Below are positions 22,238 to 33,162 of a stretch of DNA of 64,000 nt, piece by piece. Source of the DNA: Methylobacillus sp. (lineage in GTDB: Bacteria; Pseudomonadota; Gammaproteobacteria; Burkholderiales; Methylophilaceae); the NCBI GenBank assembly GCA_018607785.1, contig JABBAU010000044.1, positions 1 to 64,000 of the forward strand, in the 5' to 3' direction. The notes beneath the pieces are model-generated. The model made no database searches. It worked only from the letters and a program-made list of their open reading frames with translations, and was not told where the DNA came from. The first letter of the stretch is position 1, and every line of letters begins with the position of its first letter. The translations under genes and the position numbers were made by a program.

Positions 22238-22867
22238 TTACTGTAAACCTTGAATATAATCAGCAACAGCCTTCATTTCCTCATCTGTAAGTTTTACTGA
22301 TATTGCCCGCATTGAAGCATAAGAGGCACTGGGTTGATCTTCCATTAATCTAAAAACATTTAATTGGCTATATATATATTCTGAATGTTGCGCATTAAGT
22401 CTTGGGTATAGATCCGGTACTCCATGACCACCGGGGCCATGGCAGCTCGCGCATGCAGGCACACCAGAGCTCTCGATTCCCGCACGAAATATTTTCTCAC
22501 CTAAAGAACCAACACCATTAGTTTTGGCGGCTGATAATTGGAGTTTCTGTTCAGAAAAGTATAAGCCCAAGTTATCCATATCTTCCGAGGAAAGGCTGGC
22601 CGCAATACCTTGCATAACAGCATTTTTTCTTACGCCATCTTTAAATTTCTTTAACTGTATCGCTAAATATTTTGCATTTTGAGCTGCAATCTTTGGCGCA
22701 ATTTTCCCATTTAAACTATTTCCATCCATGCCATGACAGGCCATACAGACATTTTTTACAATTTTTTGCGTGTTTAAAAATTGTTGTTTGTCAAGACTGC
22801 TTTCAGCAAACAAAGTAGAACAAAAAAGCATTAAGAACAATGTAAAAAAGAAATTTTTGGTATGCAT
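22238..22867 (-). CDS. Di-heme cytochrome c4
   Basis: Signal peptide and two CxxCH motifs (CMACH, CASCH). Confidence 0.93.
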   Translation of the reverse strand: MHTKNFFFTLFLMLFCSTLFAESSLDKQQFLNTQKIVKNVCMACHGMDGNSLNGKIAPKIAAQNAKYLAIQLKKFKDGVRKNAVMQGIAASLSSEDMDNLGLYFSEQKLQLSAAKTNGVGSLGEKIFRAGIESSGVPACASCHGPGGHGVPDLYPRLNAQHSEYIYSQLNVFRLMEDQPSASYASMRAISVKLTDEEMKAVADYIQGLQ

Positions 22868-22959
22868 ATAAACCTTTTACAAAAGAATTTAAATTTGAGA
22901 CCCTATATTATATACAAATGTTCCAGCCGAATTGATCTAAATCAAGTTAAAATTGCGAA

Positions 22960-23565
22960 ATGTCAATTTTACAAAATGTTTCATTTGTCATTTCTACAAA
23001 TCACTTTGATGAACTTCCTAGTGATAGTGGAAGGGAGATTGCGTTTGCTGGAAGATCCAATGCAGGAAAATCTAGCGCAATAAATACATTAACTAATAAA
23101 ACTCGCCTTGCATTTGTTAGTAAACAACCAGGCAGAACACAACTTATAAACTTTTTTAAAATTAAGGATATGCAATCACTTGTTGATTTACCTGGGTATG
23201 GTTTTGCAAAAGTACCAAAGCCTATGAAAGATCACTGGAGAAAATTACTTCCGAAATATCTTCAAGAACGAAAAAGTCTAATTGGTCTAGTTTTAGTGGT
23301 TGATATTAGAAGAGAATTAACTGAGCTTGATACTCAGATGTTAGACTGGTTTGCACCGCAAAAAAAACCCATACATGTCTTACTAACAAAAAGTGATAAA
23401 GTTTCAAAAGACAAGTCATTGAGAACACTTAATAAAATTAATAATGAGTTAAAAGAAAAGTGGGGGAAAAAATTTAACGTAGAGTGCTCAGCTCAATTGT
23501 TTTCTAGTTTAAAAAAACAAGGTATTGAAAAAGCAACTGAAAAAATAGAACAATGGTTAACTTAG
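22960..23565 (+). CDS. engB: Ribosome biogenesis GTP-binding protein YihA/EngB
   Basis: GRSNAGKSSAINTLT, LVDLPGYGFAKVP, TKSDK. Confidence 0.96.
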   Translation: MSILQNVSFVISTNHFDELPSDSGREIAFAGRSNAGKSSAINTLTNKTRLAFVSKQPGRTQLINFFKIKDMQSLVDLPGYGFAKVPKPMKDHWRKLLPKYLQERKSLIGLVLVVDIRRELTELDTQMLDWFAPQKKPIHVLLTKSDKVSKDKSLRTLNKINNELKEKWGKKFNVECSAQLFSSLKKQGIEKATEKIEQWLT

Positions 23566-24234
23566 AGTAATGATCATGTCCCAGACTTGATGACCTAAAC
23601 GTAACCCTCTTTTCTCATATTTTGTAAAAGGTCTAGCTTGTGGTTTTTTATTAAAATTTCTATTGGACATTTTGTAAAACTGACTTTGTTTGACTAAATC
23701 AATAATTTCAATTGCATATGGCTCCCAATCTGTTGCAATATGAATGTACCCTGATAAGGTTAATTTTGGCTCGATAAGCTCTAAAAATGATTTTTTTAAT
23801 AATCTTCTTTTATGATGTTTTTTCTTTGGCCAAGGATCAGGAAAAAAAATATGTACCCCATCCAATGATCTCCTTGGAATCATTTCATTCAGTACTTCAA
23901 TTCCATCATGCTGAATGATTTTTAGATTTTCAATTTGACTTAAATTAATTTTATTTAAAAGACTCCCAACTCCAGGTGAATGAACTTCAACAGCAAGAAA
24001 GTTAAAATCATTCATCACTTGAGCAATTTCAAAAGTTGAATCACCCATCCCAAAGCCAATCTCTAAAATAACTTTATTTCTTTTAGGAAAAACTTGATCA
24101 AAATTTAAAAATGATTTTTGAAAAGGGATTGCATATTTTGATGAAAAATTTTTTATGCCCCTTTCTTGGTGCTTTGTAAGCCTTCCCTGTCTGAGAATAT
24201 AACTTCTCACAGGCCTTTTATTTGAAGTTGTCAA
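23557..24234 (-). CDS. trmB: tRNA (guanine-N7-)-methyltransferase
   Basis: LEIGFGMGDS, HIFFPDPWPKKKHHKRRL. Confidence 0.96.
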   Translation of the reverse strand: MTTSNKRPVRSYILRQGRLTKHQERGIKNFSSKYAIPFQKSFLNFDQVFPKRNKVILEIGFGMGDSTFEIAQVMNDFNFLAVEVHSPGVGSLLNKINLSQIENLKIIQHDGIEVLNEMIPRRSLDGVHIFFPDPWPKKKHHKRRLLKKSFLELIEPKLTLSGYIHIATDWEPYAIEIIDLVKQSQFYKMSNRNFNKKPQARPFTKYEKRGLRLGHQVWDMIITLS

Positions 24235-25424
24235 AGCTGAAATGTCCTATCATTTTTATTAAACCCCATAGTATTTATATCTGCATTTTTATTTATACTT
24301 AATACCTTTACTAAATCTCCCATTTCAGCAGGTGAAATTAATTTCTGAAATGCATTTGTTTGTGTTTTAAATTCTGAAATATTATTTGGATTATACTCAG
24401 CTAATAAATCTAATGCGCCAGCATTAATTAAAAAATTTGCCTGAGAAACAAAGCCACCGATAGTGCACTTTTCATTTTTAGCTACATTTGCAATTTGTGA
24501 AAAATTTATATGCCATGTTATGTCTTGAGCGCCCAAAAATTCGAATGGATTTGCATGTGCATAATGTTTGTAGTGACACATTAAAGTTCCTTCTATTCTA
24601 TCTTGGTGAAATAATTCTTGCTGGTGAAAGCCATAATCAACGAAAAATATCTGAGTTTTATTTACTGTATTTAATAAACTTTTTAGCCAGTCATCAAGTT
24701 TTTTTGAATATTCAAAAATATAACCTGTGGGTAAGTTGGTAATATCGATTGGACATTCAAAGTTTGGTATGGCGTTATCATCTATATTCCATCCAAATTG
24801 ATTGTTTTTAAAGTTTACTTTTCTTTCATAAATTTTTTCGTTTTTTATTTCATAGATGTTTGTTGGGAATGCATCTAAAAACTCATTTGCAAAAATAATT
24901 CCATCAAAATTTTCAGGTATTTCATCAACCCAAAAAATTTTAGAAAAAAGTTCATTTGTTAATTTATTTCTAAATATTTCTTTTTGTTTTTTTATTGTGT
25001 TTTCGCTGATCTCATATATCAAGTATTGATCAATTTGGATATTATTCTGCCTAGCGGCTATAAGTAAATCAAATGCAAATTGGCCGTTTCCTGCACCTAA
25101 TTCTAAAATAATTGATGGAAGATTTGAAAAGCTTTTATGAAATACATTTAAAAAACATTTTGTAAATATATCAGAAATCATAGGGGCGGTTATAAAATCC
25201 CCCTCTTCGCCAAATTTTTTCTTATTCCCCATGTAATAGCCGTATTCATGATCATAAAGTACGGACTCCATGAATGAAGAAAATGAGATAGAGTCTCCTG
25301 ATTCGGTAATTTCTTTTTTTATCTTATTAGTTAAGGCATCATGGACTGATACTTCTAATTTATCTAGGGGTGGTAATTTCATCATATGCAATAGATTATA
25401 ATAACTTTTAAAGTTATAGAGCAC
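24231..25424 (-). CDS. SAM-dependent methyltransferase, MidA/NDUFAF7 family
   Basis: FGEEGDFITAPMISDIF, ILELGAGNGQFAFDLL, FANEFLDAFP; true start may be an internal Met (MMKLPPLDK). Confidence 0.9.
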   Translation of the reverse strand: MLYNFKSYYNLLHMMKLPPLDKLEVSVHDALTNKIKKEITESGDSISFSSFMESVLYDHEYGYYMGNKKKFGEEGDFITAPMISDIFTKCFLNVFHKSFSNLPSIILELGAGNGQFAFDLLIAARQNNIQIDQYLIYEISENTIKKQKEIFRNKLTNELFSKIFWVDEIPENFDGIIFANEFLDAFPTNIYEIKNEKIYERKVNFKNNQFGWNIDDNAIPNFECPIDITNLPTGYIFEYSKKLDDWLKSLLNTVNKTQIFFVDYGFHQQELFHQDRIEGTLMCHYKHYAHANPFEFLGAQDITWHINFSQIANVAKNEKCTIGGFVSQANFLINAGALDLLAEYNPNNISEFKTQTNAFQKLISPAEMGDLVKVLSINKNADINTMGFNKNDRTFQL

Positions 25425-25445
25425 TTAAATTAAAGCCATTTAAAA

Positions 25446-26186
25446 ATGAAAAATAAAAAAATAGCACTCGTTACTGGTGGTTCAAGAAGAATAGGCGCAT
25501 CTATTTGCAAGGAGCTTCATTCATCAGGCATTGATATCATGATTCATTATAGGGATTCAAAAGAAGAAGCTAACCTTCTCAAAGCAGAACTTAATAAAAA
25601 AAGAAAAGATTCTGCTGATATTGTTCAAGGAAATCTTTGTGAAATAGATTCATATGAGAAAATTATTCATACAGTCATTAAGCGTTTTGGTCAGCTTGAT
25701 TACTTAATTAATAATGCATCAAGTTACTATCCTACGCATATGGGGAAATTAAACGAAAAAGATTGGAATGATTTAATTTCTTCAAATTTAAAAGCACCAT
25801 TGTTTTTATGTCAGGCAGCAGAGAAATTTTTAAAAGAAAAGAAAGGATCAATAATAAATATTACTGATGCAAATGAAAGTAACCCCAAGAAAGGCTATGT
25901 TATTTACAACATAGCCAAGAGCGGTCTAGTTTCCTTAACAAGGTCATTGGCAAAAGACTTATCACCTGATATTAGAGTAAATGCCGTTGCACCCGGGGCA
26001 ATTCTATGGCCTGAAGATGATCAAGAATCCGAGCAAGGATATAGGGAAAACCTCATTTCAAAAACATTTTTAAAAAAACAAGGGACTCCTGAAAATATTT
26101 CAAAGGCTGTTCTTTTTTTATTAACAACAGCTTTATATTCAACTGGAGAGGTCATTCATGTAGACGGCGGAGGCACTCATAAATAA
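25446..26186 (+). CDS. SDR-family oxidoreductase, pteridine reductase-like
   Basis: TGGSRRIGASICKELH, NNASSYYPT, YNIAKSGLVSLTRSLA; pteridine-reductase type RRIG N-terminus. Confidence 0.85.
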   Translation: MKNKKIALVTGGSRRIGASICKELHSSGIDIMIHYRDSKEEANLLKAELNKKRKDSADIVQGNLCEIDSYEKIIHTVIKRFGQLDYLINNASSYYPTHMGKLNEKDWNDLISSNLKAPLFLCQAAEKFLKEKKGSIINITDANESNPKKGYVIYNIAKSGLVSLTRSLAKDLSPDIRVNAVAPGAILWPEDDQESEQGYRENLISKTFLKKQGTPENISKAVLFLLTTALYSTGEVIHVDGGGTHK

Positions 26187-26282
26187 CTAAATTAAAAAAA
26201 CTATTTTTAAAATGAGACTTGTGTAGTTTGTTCTTTATAACTATTATGCATAATTTTTATAACTTAATTTGTTAATGCTTAT

Positions 26283-28739
26283 ATGTCAAAACTACTAATT
26301 GTTGAGTCTCCCTCAAAAGCTAAAACTATTAGCAACTATCTAGGTAGTGAATATAAAGTACTTGCTTCTTATGGACATATAAGAAATCTATTACCAAAAT
26401 CAGAAGGAATAAATACTGAAAATTTTGAAATGAATTTTCAGCTAATTGACAGAAACAAAAAACATATTGATGCTATCTCGAAGGCAGTTAAAAGTTCGGA
26501 TGAAATTCTTCTTGCTACCGACCCTGATAGAGAAGGTGAAGCAATTGCATGGCATATTGTTGAAATTCTTAATACTAAAAAATTAACCAAAAATAAAAAG
26601 ATTGCAAGAATTATATTTGGAGAAATTACAAAAGGAGCGATAGTTGATGCACTGAAAGAGCCAAGGGACATATCTGAAGCTTTGGTTCATGCTCAACAAG
26701 CAAGACAAGCGCTTGATTATTTGATTGGCTTTAATTTGTCACCATTATTGTGGTCAAAAATTCGATATGGGTTATCAGCTGGAAGAGTTCAAAGTCCTGC
26801 TCTTCGTCTAATTACTGAGCGTGAAAAAGAAATTCAAATATTTGAAAAGAAAGAATATTGGTCTATTCATCTTGATACTCAAAAAGAAAATTCAAAATTT
26901 ACAACAAAATTAGTAATACTCGAAAACAAAAAAATAGAGCAATTCACAGTTACCAACGAAGCAAAACAGAAGGAAATTGTTGGAGAGCTGATTTTGAAAA
27001 GTGCAGGTAAAACTAAAATTAGTCGAGTTGATAAAAAACAAAGGATTCGAAAACCCCCCTCTCCGTTTACTACATCGACTATGCAACAAGAAGGTGTTAG
27101 GAAATTAGGATTTACCACTAAACGAACTATGATAATTGCTCAGCAACTTTATGAAGGCATTAAGATTGGTGAAGGAGCAGTCGGATTAATTAGTTATATG
27201 AGAACTGATTCAATGACTCTATCAAAAGATGCCGTTAATCAAGCAAGAGATTATTTAAAAAACAATTATTCACCTGAATTTCTTCCTAGTAAAGCACTTG
27301 AGTACAAAACTAAATCTAAGAATGCACAAGAGGCCCATGAAGCAATTAGGCCAACAGATATTTCACGATCTCCCGAAGAGCTTAAAGGTTTTCTTTCAGA
27401 AGAACAATTTAAACTTTATGAAATGATCTGGAGAAGAACTCTAGCCTGTCAAATGACATCAGCTGTTTATGATGTTGTAAGCGTCGATCTTGAAGTTGGA
27501 TCGAGCGAAAATATTTTTAGGGCCAATGGTCAGACAATAAAATTTGCTGGATTTATGTCTGTATATATTGAAAATCAAGAAAATGATGATTCCACAAGTA
27601 ATTCTAAAAAACTACCGCCACTTGAAGTGGGAGAACAACTCAATGTTAATAGTATTCATGGTATTCAACATTTTACAGAACCTCCTCCAAGATATAGCGA
27701 AGCAAGTCTAGTAAAAACCTTGGAAGAATTTGGTATTGGAAGACCATCTACTTATGCAAGCATAATATCAACACTTCAAGAAAGAGATTACGTATTGTTA
27801 GATAAAAAACGTTTCACTCCTACAGATGTTGGCAATGTAGTGATTGATTTTCTAACAGAACATTTCAGTAATTATGTTGATTATGATTTTACAGCTCATC
27901 TTGAAACAGAACTTGATGATATTGCTGCTAACAAAAAAGACTGGATTAAAGTGTTGAAATCTTTTTGGGAAGATTTCGATAAAAAGGTAAAAGAGAAAAG
28001 TGAGCTGGATAGAACCAAAATCACCCAAAAGTCCATTGATGAGGATTGTCCAAAATGTGGCAAACCTTTACTTTCAAAACTTGGTAGACGTGGAAACTTT
28101 ATTGCTTGTTCTGATTATCCAGAATGTAAGTTTACTAGGAGTGCAAATGGAGACCTTCCTCAGGAGCCTAAGGTCGTTGGTAAGGATAAGCAAACAAATA
28201 TTGATGTTCTTCTTCTTATCGGACCTTATGGGCCATATCTTCAGCTCGGTCTACAAGATGAAGATTCAAAAACAAAACCGAAACGTGTAACCATTCCTCC
28301 TACCATTCCTTTAGCTGACTTAAATGAAGAAATTGCACAAAAATTGATATCTCTTCCACGAGATCTAGGCATCCACCCCGATACAGGTAAAAAGATTATC
28401 GCCAATATTGGTCAATTTGGGCCTTATGTTAACCATAATGGAAAATTTAAGGCAATCCCTAAATCTGATGATATTTTTGAGATTTCGCATGATGATGCTG
28501 TGGAATTGTTAAAGCCACTAAGAAGAATTGGTATTGACCCAATAACGAAATCAACCGTTGATGTTTACAAAGGTAGATTCGGGTTTTATCTTCAAAGAGA
28601 TGCAATAAAAGTCAATATTGCCAAGAATTTAAACTACGAAAATATTAATTTAGAAAAAGCAATTACACTTATAAACAAGAAGGAAGTAGAGGAGCAAGAA
28701 AGTAAAAAGAAAGGGAAGAAAAAGAAAGGGAAAAAGTAA
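26283..28739 (+). CDS. topA: DNA topoisomerase I
   Basis: LLIVESPSKAKTI, GLISYMRTDSMTLS, one CPKCG...CSDYPEC zinc finger. Confidence 0.97.
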   Translation: MSKLLIVESPSKAKTISNYLGSEYKVLASYGHIRNLLPKSEGINTENFEMNFQLIDRNKKHIDAISKAVKSSDEILLATDPDREGEAIAWHIVEILNTKKLTKNKKIARIIFGEITKGAIVDALKEPRDISEALVHAQQARQALDYLIGFNLSPLLWSKIRYGLSAGRVQSPALRLITEREKEIQIFEKKEYWSIHLDTQKENSKFTTKLVILENKKIEQFTVTNEAKQKEIVGELILKSAGKTKISRVDKKQRIRKPPSPFTTSTMQQEGVRKLGFTTKRTMIIAQQLYEGIKIGEGAVGLISYMRTDSMTLSKDAVNQARDYLKNNYSPEFLPSKALEYKTKSKNAQEAHEAIRPTDISRSPEELKGFLSEEQFKLYEMIWRRTLACQMTSAVYDVVSVDLEVGSSENIFRANGQTIKFAGFMSVYIENQENDDSTSNSKKLPPLEVGEQLNVNSIHGIQHFTEPPPRYSEASLVKTLEEFGIGRPSTYASIISTLQERDYVLLDKKRFTPTDVGNVVIDFLTEHFSNYVDYDFTAHLETELDDIAANKKDWIKVLKSFWEDFDKKVKEKSELDRTKITQKSIDEDCPKCGKPLLSKLGRRGNFIACSDYPECKFTRSANGDLPQEPKVVGKDKQTNIDVLLLIGPYGPYLQLGLQDEDSKTKPKRVTIPPTIPLADLNEEIAQKLISLPRDLGIHPDTGKKIIANIGQFGPYVNHNGKFKAIPKSDDIFEISHDDAVELLKPLRRIGIDPITKSTVDVYKGRFGFYLQRDAIKVNIAKNLNYENINLEKAITLINKKEVEEQESKKKGKKKKGKK

Positions 28740-28745
28740 TTTTAA

Positions 28746-29636
28746 TTAGTTAATTAATTGACTTACTTTATTCATTATTGATTCTTTTTTTATCCACTTT
28801 TTCACCCGCTGTGCATCTGCAAACCTAGTAAGGGTTCCATAAGAGTTTAAAAAGATCATTATTACTGGCTCATTACTGATTGTTGCCTGCATAACTAAAC
28901 ATCTCCCGGCATCCCTAGTAAACCCAGTTTTTGATAATCCAATATCCCAAGTACCCTTTCTTACTAATCTGTTTGTATTTACAAAATCAATTTTACTTTT
29001 GCGCTTACCTATTGTGAAAGTCTCTTGAGAGGTTGTAGTTATCTCTCTAATGAGTGGATATTGATATGCCGCCTCAACCATCCTTACAAGATCTCTTGCT
29101 GTAGACTTATTTTTTTTATTTAAGCCCGAAGGATCTGCAAACCTACTATTGTGCATACCTAATTTAAGAGCTTTTATATTCATTGCTTTAATGAACCCTT
29201 TTTTGCCTGAAGGGTAGGCTCTACTGAGAGCAGATGCTGCTCTATTATCAGAGGACATTAAAGAAATTTTTAATAAGTCATAACCTGATATTGACGTTCC
29301 GATTGGAATTCGTGAACCCGTTCCCTTTAATCTATCAATATCTTGTTTTGAAATCTTAATTTTTTTGTTCAAATCTATTTTAGAATCCAAGATAACCATT
29401 GCCGTCATTAATTTTGTTAGAGATGCTATTGATGCCTCTGAATAAGCATTCTTTTGATATATGACTTTGCCATTATTTTGATTTACTACCATCGCTTTGG
29501 CTGACCTTACTTTTGGGTCAGATTTATATTTTGCAAATTTGGAATTTAAATTATCAAACTGGTTATCGGCAGAGGTATTAAATGAAATACTAAGGAGGAA
29601 AAATATTGAAGATAAAAAACCTATGATTTTATGCAT
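28746..29636 (-). CDS. D-alanyl-D-alanine endopeptidase/carboxypeptidase (PBP7-like, S11)
   Basis: SIASLTKLMTAMVILD (SxxK), SSDN, KTGFTRDAGRCLVM. Confidence 0.93.
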   Translation of the reverse strand: MHKIIGFLSSIFFLLSISFNTSADNQFDNLNSKFAKYKSDPKVRSAKAMVVNQNNGKVIYQKNAYSEASIASLTKLMTAMVILDSKIDLNKKIKISKQDIDRLKGTGSRIPIGTSISGYDLLKISLMSSDNRAASALSRAYPSGKKGFIKAMNIKALKLGMHNSRFADPSGLNKKNKSTARDLVRMVEAAYQYPLIREITTTSQETFTIGKRKSKIDFVNTNRLVRKGTWDIGLSKTGFTRDAGRCLVMQATISNEPVIMIFLNSYGTLTRFADAQRVKKWIKKESIMNKVSQLIN

Positions 29637-29732
29637 TAATAACTCTAATCCTCGTTTATACTTGATTTAAATTATACAATTTTTTTTTATGAAGCAATAT
29701 GAAAAATACACTTTTATTTAAAAGATATTTAA

Positions 29733-30107
29733 ATGACATATCCTGACAACATTATTTATACAAATGACCATGTTTGGTTTAAACCTTATGAAAACAATTT
29801 TATTCTTGGTATTACCCATTTTGCACAAGATTTACTTGGTGACGTCGTTTATATAGAAATAAAAAAAGCAAGTGAGTTTAAAAAGTCTCAAGCACTTGGA
29901 TCTATTGAATCAGTAAAAACTGCATCAGATATCATTGCACCTGAAAATGGAAAAATAGTTTTAATTAATTCTGAAGTAGAGTCATCACCAGAAAAAATAA
30001 ATGAGGCCCCTTTTGAACATTGGATATGCCAAGTAAATTTTTATAACAATATCAATAAGGCTGACTTTCTTTCAAAAGATGCTTACTTGAAACTTATAAA
30101 AACTTAA
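29733..30107 (+). CDS. gcvH: Glycine cleavage system H-like lipoyl protein (stand-alone)
   Basis: GITHFAQDLLGDVVYIEI, lipoyl-lysine context ALGSIESVKTASDIIAP. Confidence 0.9.
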   Translation: MTYPDNIIYTNDHVWFKPYENNFILGITHFAQDLLGDVVYIEIKKASEFKKSQALGSIESVKTASDIIAPENGKIVLINSEVESSPEKINEAPFEHWICQVNFYNNINKADFLSKDAYLKLIKT

Positions 30108-30517
30108 TTTTGTTTTACATCAATAGTTTGAATGTTGTATCCACGGTCTTTAAAATATTGAAATCTTTTTCTAGCTAACTTTTTATCATCTTCATCAGTT
30201 GATACCATCTCAAATAAATGCAAGTATCTGTTAAAACCATCAATCATTTTATTTGAGATATTTATGATTGTGTCATCCATCCAATCGATATCTTTATTAC
30301 TTATTGTAATTTTATTAAAGTAATGATGATTATTTTCTTCATGAGGAAAAAATTCGCTTAAATTGTTACTCCATAAATAATTTGAGAGAATTTTTAATTG
30401 CTCATTATTTGCACAATAAATTAGAGAATTTTTTTTCTTATTTAATCTCTCCGGAAGCATTGAGCATATGAATTCAATTTTATTCTCAACATTAAAAAAA
30501 AATTTAATATTGGTCAT
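30104..30517 (-). CDS. holC: DNA polymerase III chi subunit
   Basis: HolC-like length, and position upstream-adjacent to pepA/lptFG as in many proteobacteria. Confidence 0.8.
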   Translation of the reverse strand: MTNIKFFFNVENKIEFICSMLPERLNKKKNSLIYCANNEQLKILSNYLWSNNLSEFFPHEENNHHYFNKITISNKDIDWMDDTIINISNKMIDGFNRYLHLFEMVSTDEDDKKLARKRFQYFKDRGYNIQTIDVKQN

Positions 30518-30523
30518 AGTATA

Positions 30524-32005
30524 TTAATTTAGTTTTTTAGTTTTATGGATTAAGAATTGACTCAATAAACTAACAGGTCTTCCTGTAGCGCCTTTATTTG
30601 ATCCGGAATTCCAAGCAGTTCCAGCAATATCAATATGTGCCCAAGTATATTTTTTTGTAAATCTTGATAAAAAACAAGCTGCCGTAATACTCCCCGCTGC
30701 TCTTCCTCCTATATTTGCTATATCAGCAAAATTACTATTTAAAAGAGGTTGATACTCTTCCCAAAGCGGCATGCGCCAAGCTTTGTCAATTGATTCATTC
30801 CCTGCTTTAAGCAAATCATTTGCGAGTGCATCATTTTCACTAAAAACTGCTGATGCATGATGCCCAAGTGCGATAACACATGCGCCTGTGAGCGTTGCGA
30901 TATCAATGACTGTATCCGGTTTGTATCTCTCAGCATAAGTCAATGCATCGCAAAGAATTAACCTCCCCTCAGCATCAGTATTAAGTATTTCGATTGTTTT
31001 CCCTGACATACTTTTTACGATATCACCTGGTTTGACTGCTATCCCATCTGGCATATTTTCACATGCAGGAATTAATCCAACTACATTAAGTGGTAGATTT
31101 AACTGGCCTATTGTTTTCATGACCCCCAGAACAGTTGCAGCGCCACACATATCATATTTCATTTCATCCATTGCAGCGCCTGGCTTCAAAGATATCCCTC
31201 CTGAATCAAATGTAATACCTTTACCGACCAATACAATAGGTTTTTCTGATTTTTTGCCTTTTTTATGTTCCATAATAATAAATTTTGGCTCTTCTCTACT
31301 TCCTTTGGCAACTGATAAGAAAGACCCCATTTTCAATTGCTGTATCTGCTTAAGATTTAGAATCGTTGATTTCATCTTATAATCTTTAGCAATTTTTTTT
31401 GATTGATTAGCTAAATAAGTAGGAGTACAAATATTTGGAGGTAAATTTCCTAAATCTTTGGTTAAATTAGCCCCCTCCGCAATAGCTTGCCCCTCTTTTA
31501 TTTCTGATTTAATTGCTGCATTGTCAGGCTTATTTGCTTGGAAAATTATTTGATACTGTTTATTTAAGACTTTTTTATCAGATTTAAGTGAATTTATTTC
31601 ATACAATCCATCTATAGCCGCTCTTGTAAATAGTTTGGATGCAAAACCTTCATTAATTTTTTTATTAGAAAATTGACAAAGTGGTAAAACTATCGTGCTG
31701 CATTTAATAGATTTTATTGACCTGATAATGTTTGTTGCTGATTTTAAAACATCCTCTCTTGAAATATCATTTTGGTTTTGAACGCGAACCAAACCCAATC
31801 TTTTATAATTGCTATTAATGTGAGAAATACTGACCGAGGCAATTGACTTCGATAGATCATCTAATTTTATAATTGAATCTACTTTATCCTGAAAACTTTT
31901 ATCTAAGTTAAGCGATGAACACAGCTTATTGTTCTCGTTAATAGCCAATATGATAATATCAGCTGATAAATTTGAAATTGAATCTGATTTTAGTTGAAAT
32001 TTCAT
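30524..32005 (-). CDS. pepA: Leucyl aminopeptidase
   Basis: [34 protein letters not shown]. Confidence 0.97.
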   Translation of the reverse strand: MKFQLKSDSISNLSADIIILAINENNKLCSSLNLDKSFQDKVDSIIKLDDLSKSIASVSISHINSNYKRLGLVRVQNQNDISREDVLKSATNIIRSIKSIKCSTIVLPLCQFSNKKINEGFASKLFTRAAIDGLYEINSLKSDKKVLNKQYQIIFQANKPDNAAIKSEIKEGQAIAEGANLTKDLGNLPPNICTPTYLANQSKKIAKDYKMKSTILNLKQIQQLKMGSFLSVAKGSREEPKFIIMEHKKGKKSEKPIVLVGKGITFDSGGISLKPGAAMDEMKYDMCGAATVLGVMKTIGQLNLPLNVVGLIPACENMPDGIAVKPGDIVKSMSGKTIEILNTDAEGRLILCDALTYAERYKPDTVIDIATLTGACVIALGHHASAVFSENDALANDLLKAGNESIDKAWRMPLWEEYQPLLNSNFADIANIGGRAAGSITAACFLSRFTKKYTWAHIDIAGTAWNSGSNKGATGRPVSLLSQFLIHKTKKLN

Positions 32006-32049
32006 TTAACATTCCTTAATGTTGTCTTTAAGAATTAAACTTATTGTAA

Positions 32050-33162
32050 ATGCTATATAAAACAAAATTAAATAAAGAGTTATTTTATACAGCTGTATCA
32101 ACAATCCTTATATTAACTGGCGTGGTCGTCGCTCAAAGAATTGTTTATGTTTTTCGTCTTGCAGCAAAGGGTATTATACCTAACGATACGATTGATACGA
32201 TTTTAGTTTTTAACTTATTAAAACATCTTCCTCTTTTACTATCAATTACCTTATTTTTAACTATCCTAATGGCACTGAGCAGATGGTATAAGGATAGTGA
32301 AATGATTGTTTGGCTTAGTTCCGGATTAAGTCTTTCAAAACTTATAAAACCTATAATTTATTTTTCAATTCCTACCATTCTATTAATTGGTTTTCTCTCT
32401 TTTTTTGTAAGCCCGTGGGCAGTCCAAAAAGTAGAGGAATATAAAAATGGATTAAAAACACGTGACGAATTCTCAGCAATAAGTCCAGGAATTTTCAAAG
32501 AGTCTAAGTCTGATAACAGAATTTTATATGTTGAGGGATTCAGTGAATTAGGCAATACAGTAAATAATATCTTTGTTCAATCATATCAAAATGGAAAGCT
32601 CGGCGTTATGGTCTCAACAAAAGGAAAGAGGATTACCACGGAAAAAGGTGAAAATTATATTGTTCTACTTGATGGAAAAAGATATGAAGGTGGAAGAGAA
32701 ACAAAAGAGTTTACTACCATTAAGTATAAAGAATATGGTGTTTTAATTGAAAAGGATATCCCCTCTCTCTCAACTGTCAGTGCAAGAGTCTCAAAAATGG
32801 AAGCAAAAAAAACTACAGAGCTTCTTGCTAATATCAAAGATCATAAATTTCAAGCTGAGTTTCTGTGGCGACTTTCACTTCCAATATCAACGTTTATTCT
32901 TATTATAATAGCGATACCATTAAGTTTTAATAACCCTAGGTCTGGAAGGTCCATAAATATAGTTGCTGCTATATTACTTTTCGTTATTTATAATAATGCT
33001 GTAAGTATTTCAAATAGTTTGATTGCAACAGGACAGCTCAGTATCTGGCTTGGATCATGGCTTTCTCATTTCATTTTTTTAAGTATTGCAATTTATTTAA
33101 TTTATAGAAGATCTCTAAACCTTGAGTTGATACCAAACTTTATTTCAAAAAAGAATAAATAA
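32050..33162 (+). CDS. lptF: LPS export ABC transporter permease LptF
   Basis: YjgP family; divergent from pepA; paired with lptG. Confidence 0.92.
   Translation: MLYKTKLNKELFYTAVSTILILTGVVVAQRIVYVFRLAAKGIIPNDTIDTILVFNLLKHLPLLLSITLFLTILMALSRWYKDSEMIVWLSSGLSLSKLIKPIIYFSIPTILLIGFLSFFVSPWAVQKVEEYKNGLKTRDEFSAISPGIFKESKSDNRILYVEGFSELGNTVNNIFVQSYQNGKLGVMVSTKGKRITTEKGENYIVLLDGKRYEGGRETKEFTTIKYKEYGVLIEKDIPSLSTVSARVSKMEAKKTTELLANIKDHKFQAEFLWRLSLPISTFILIIIAIPLSFNNPRSGRSINIVAAILLFVIYNNAVSISNSLIATGQLSIWLGSWLSHFIFLSIAIYLIYRRSLNLELIPNFISKKNK

Noticed and set aside
22862-23083. 73-aa plus-strand ORF upstream of and overlapping engB
   Set aside because: Out of frame with engB and lacking domain features; likely spurious
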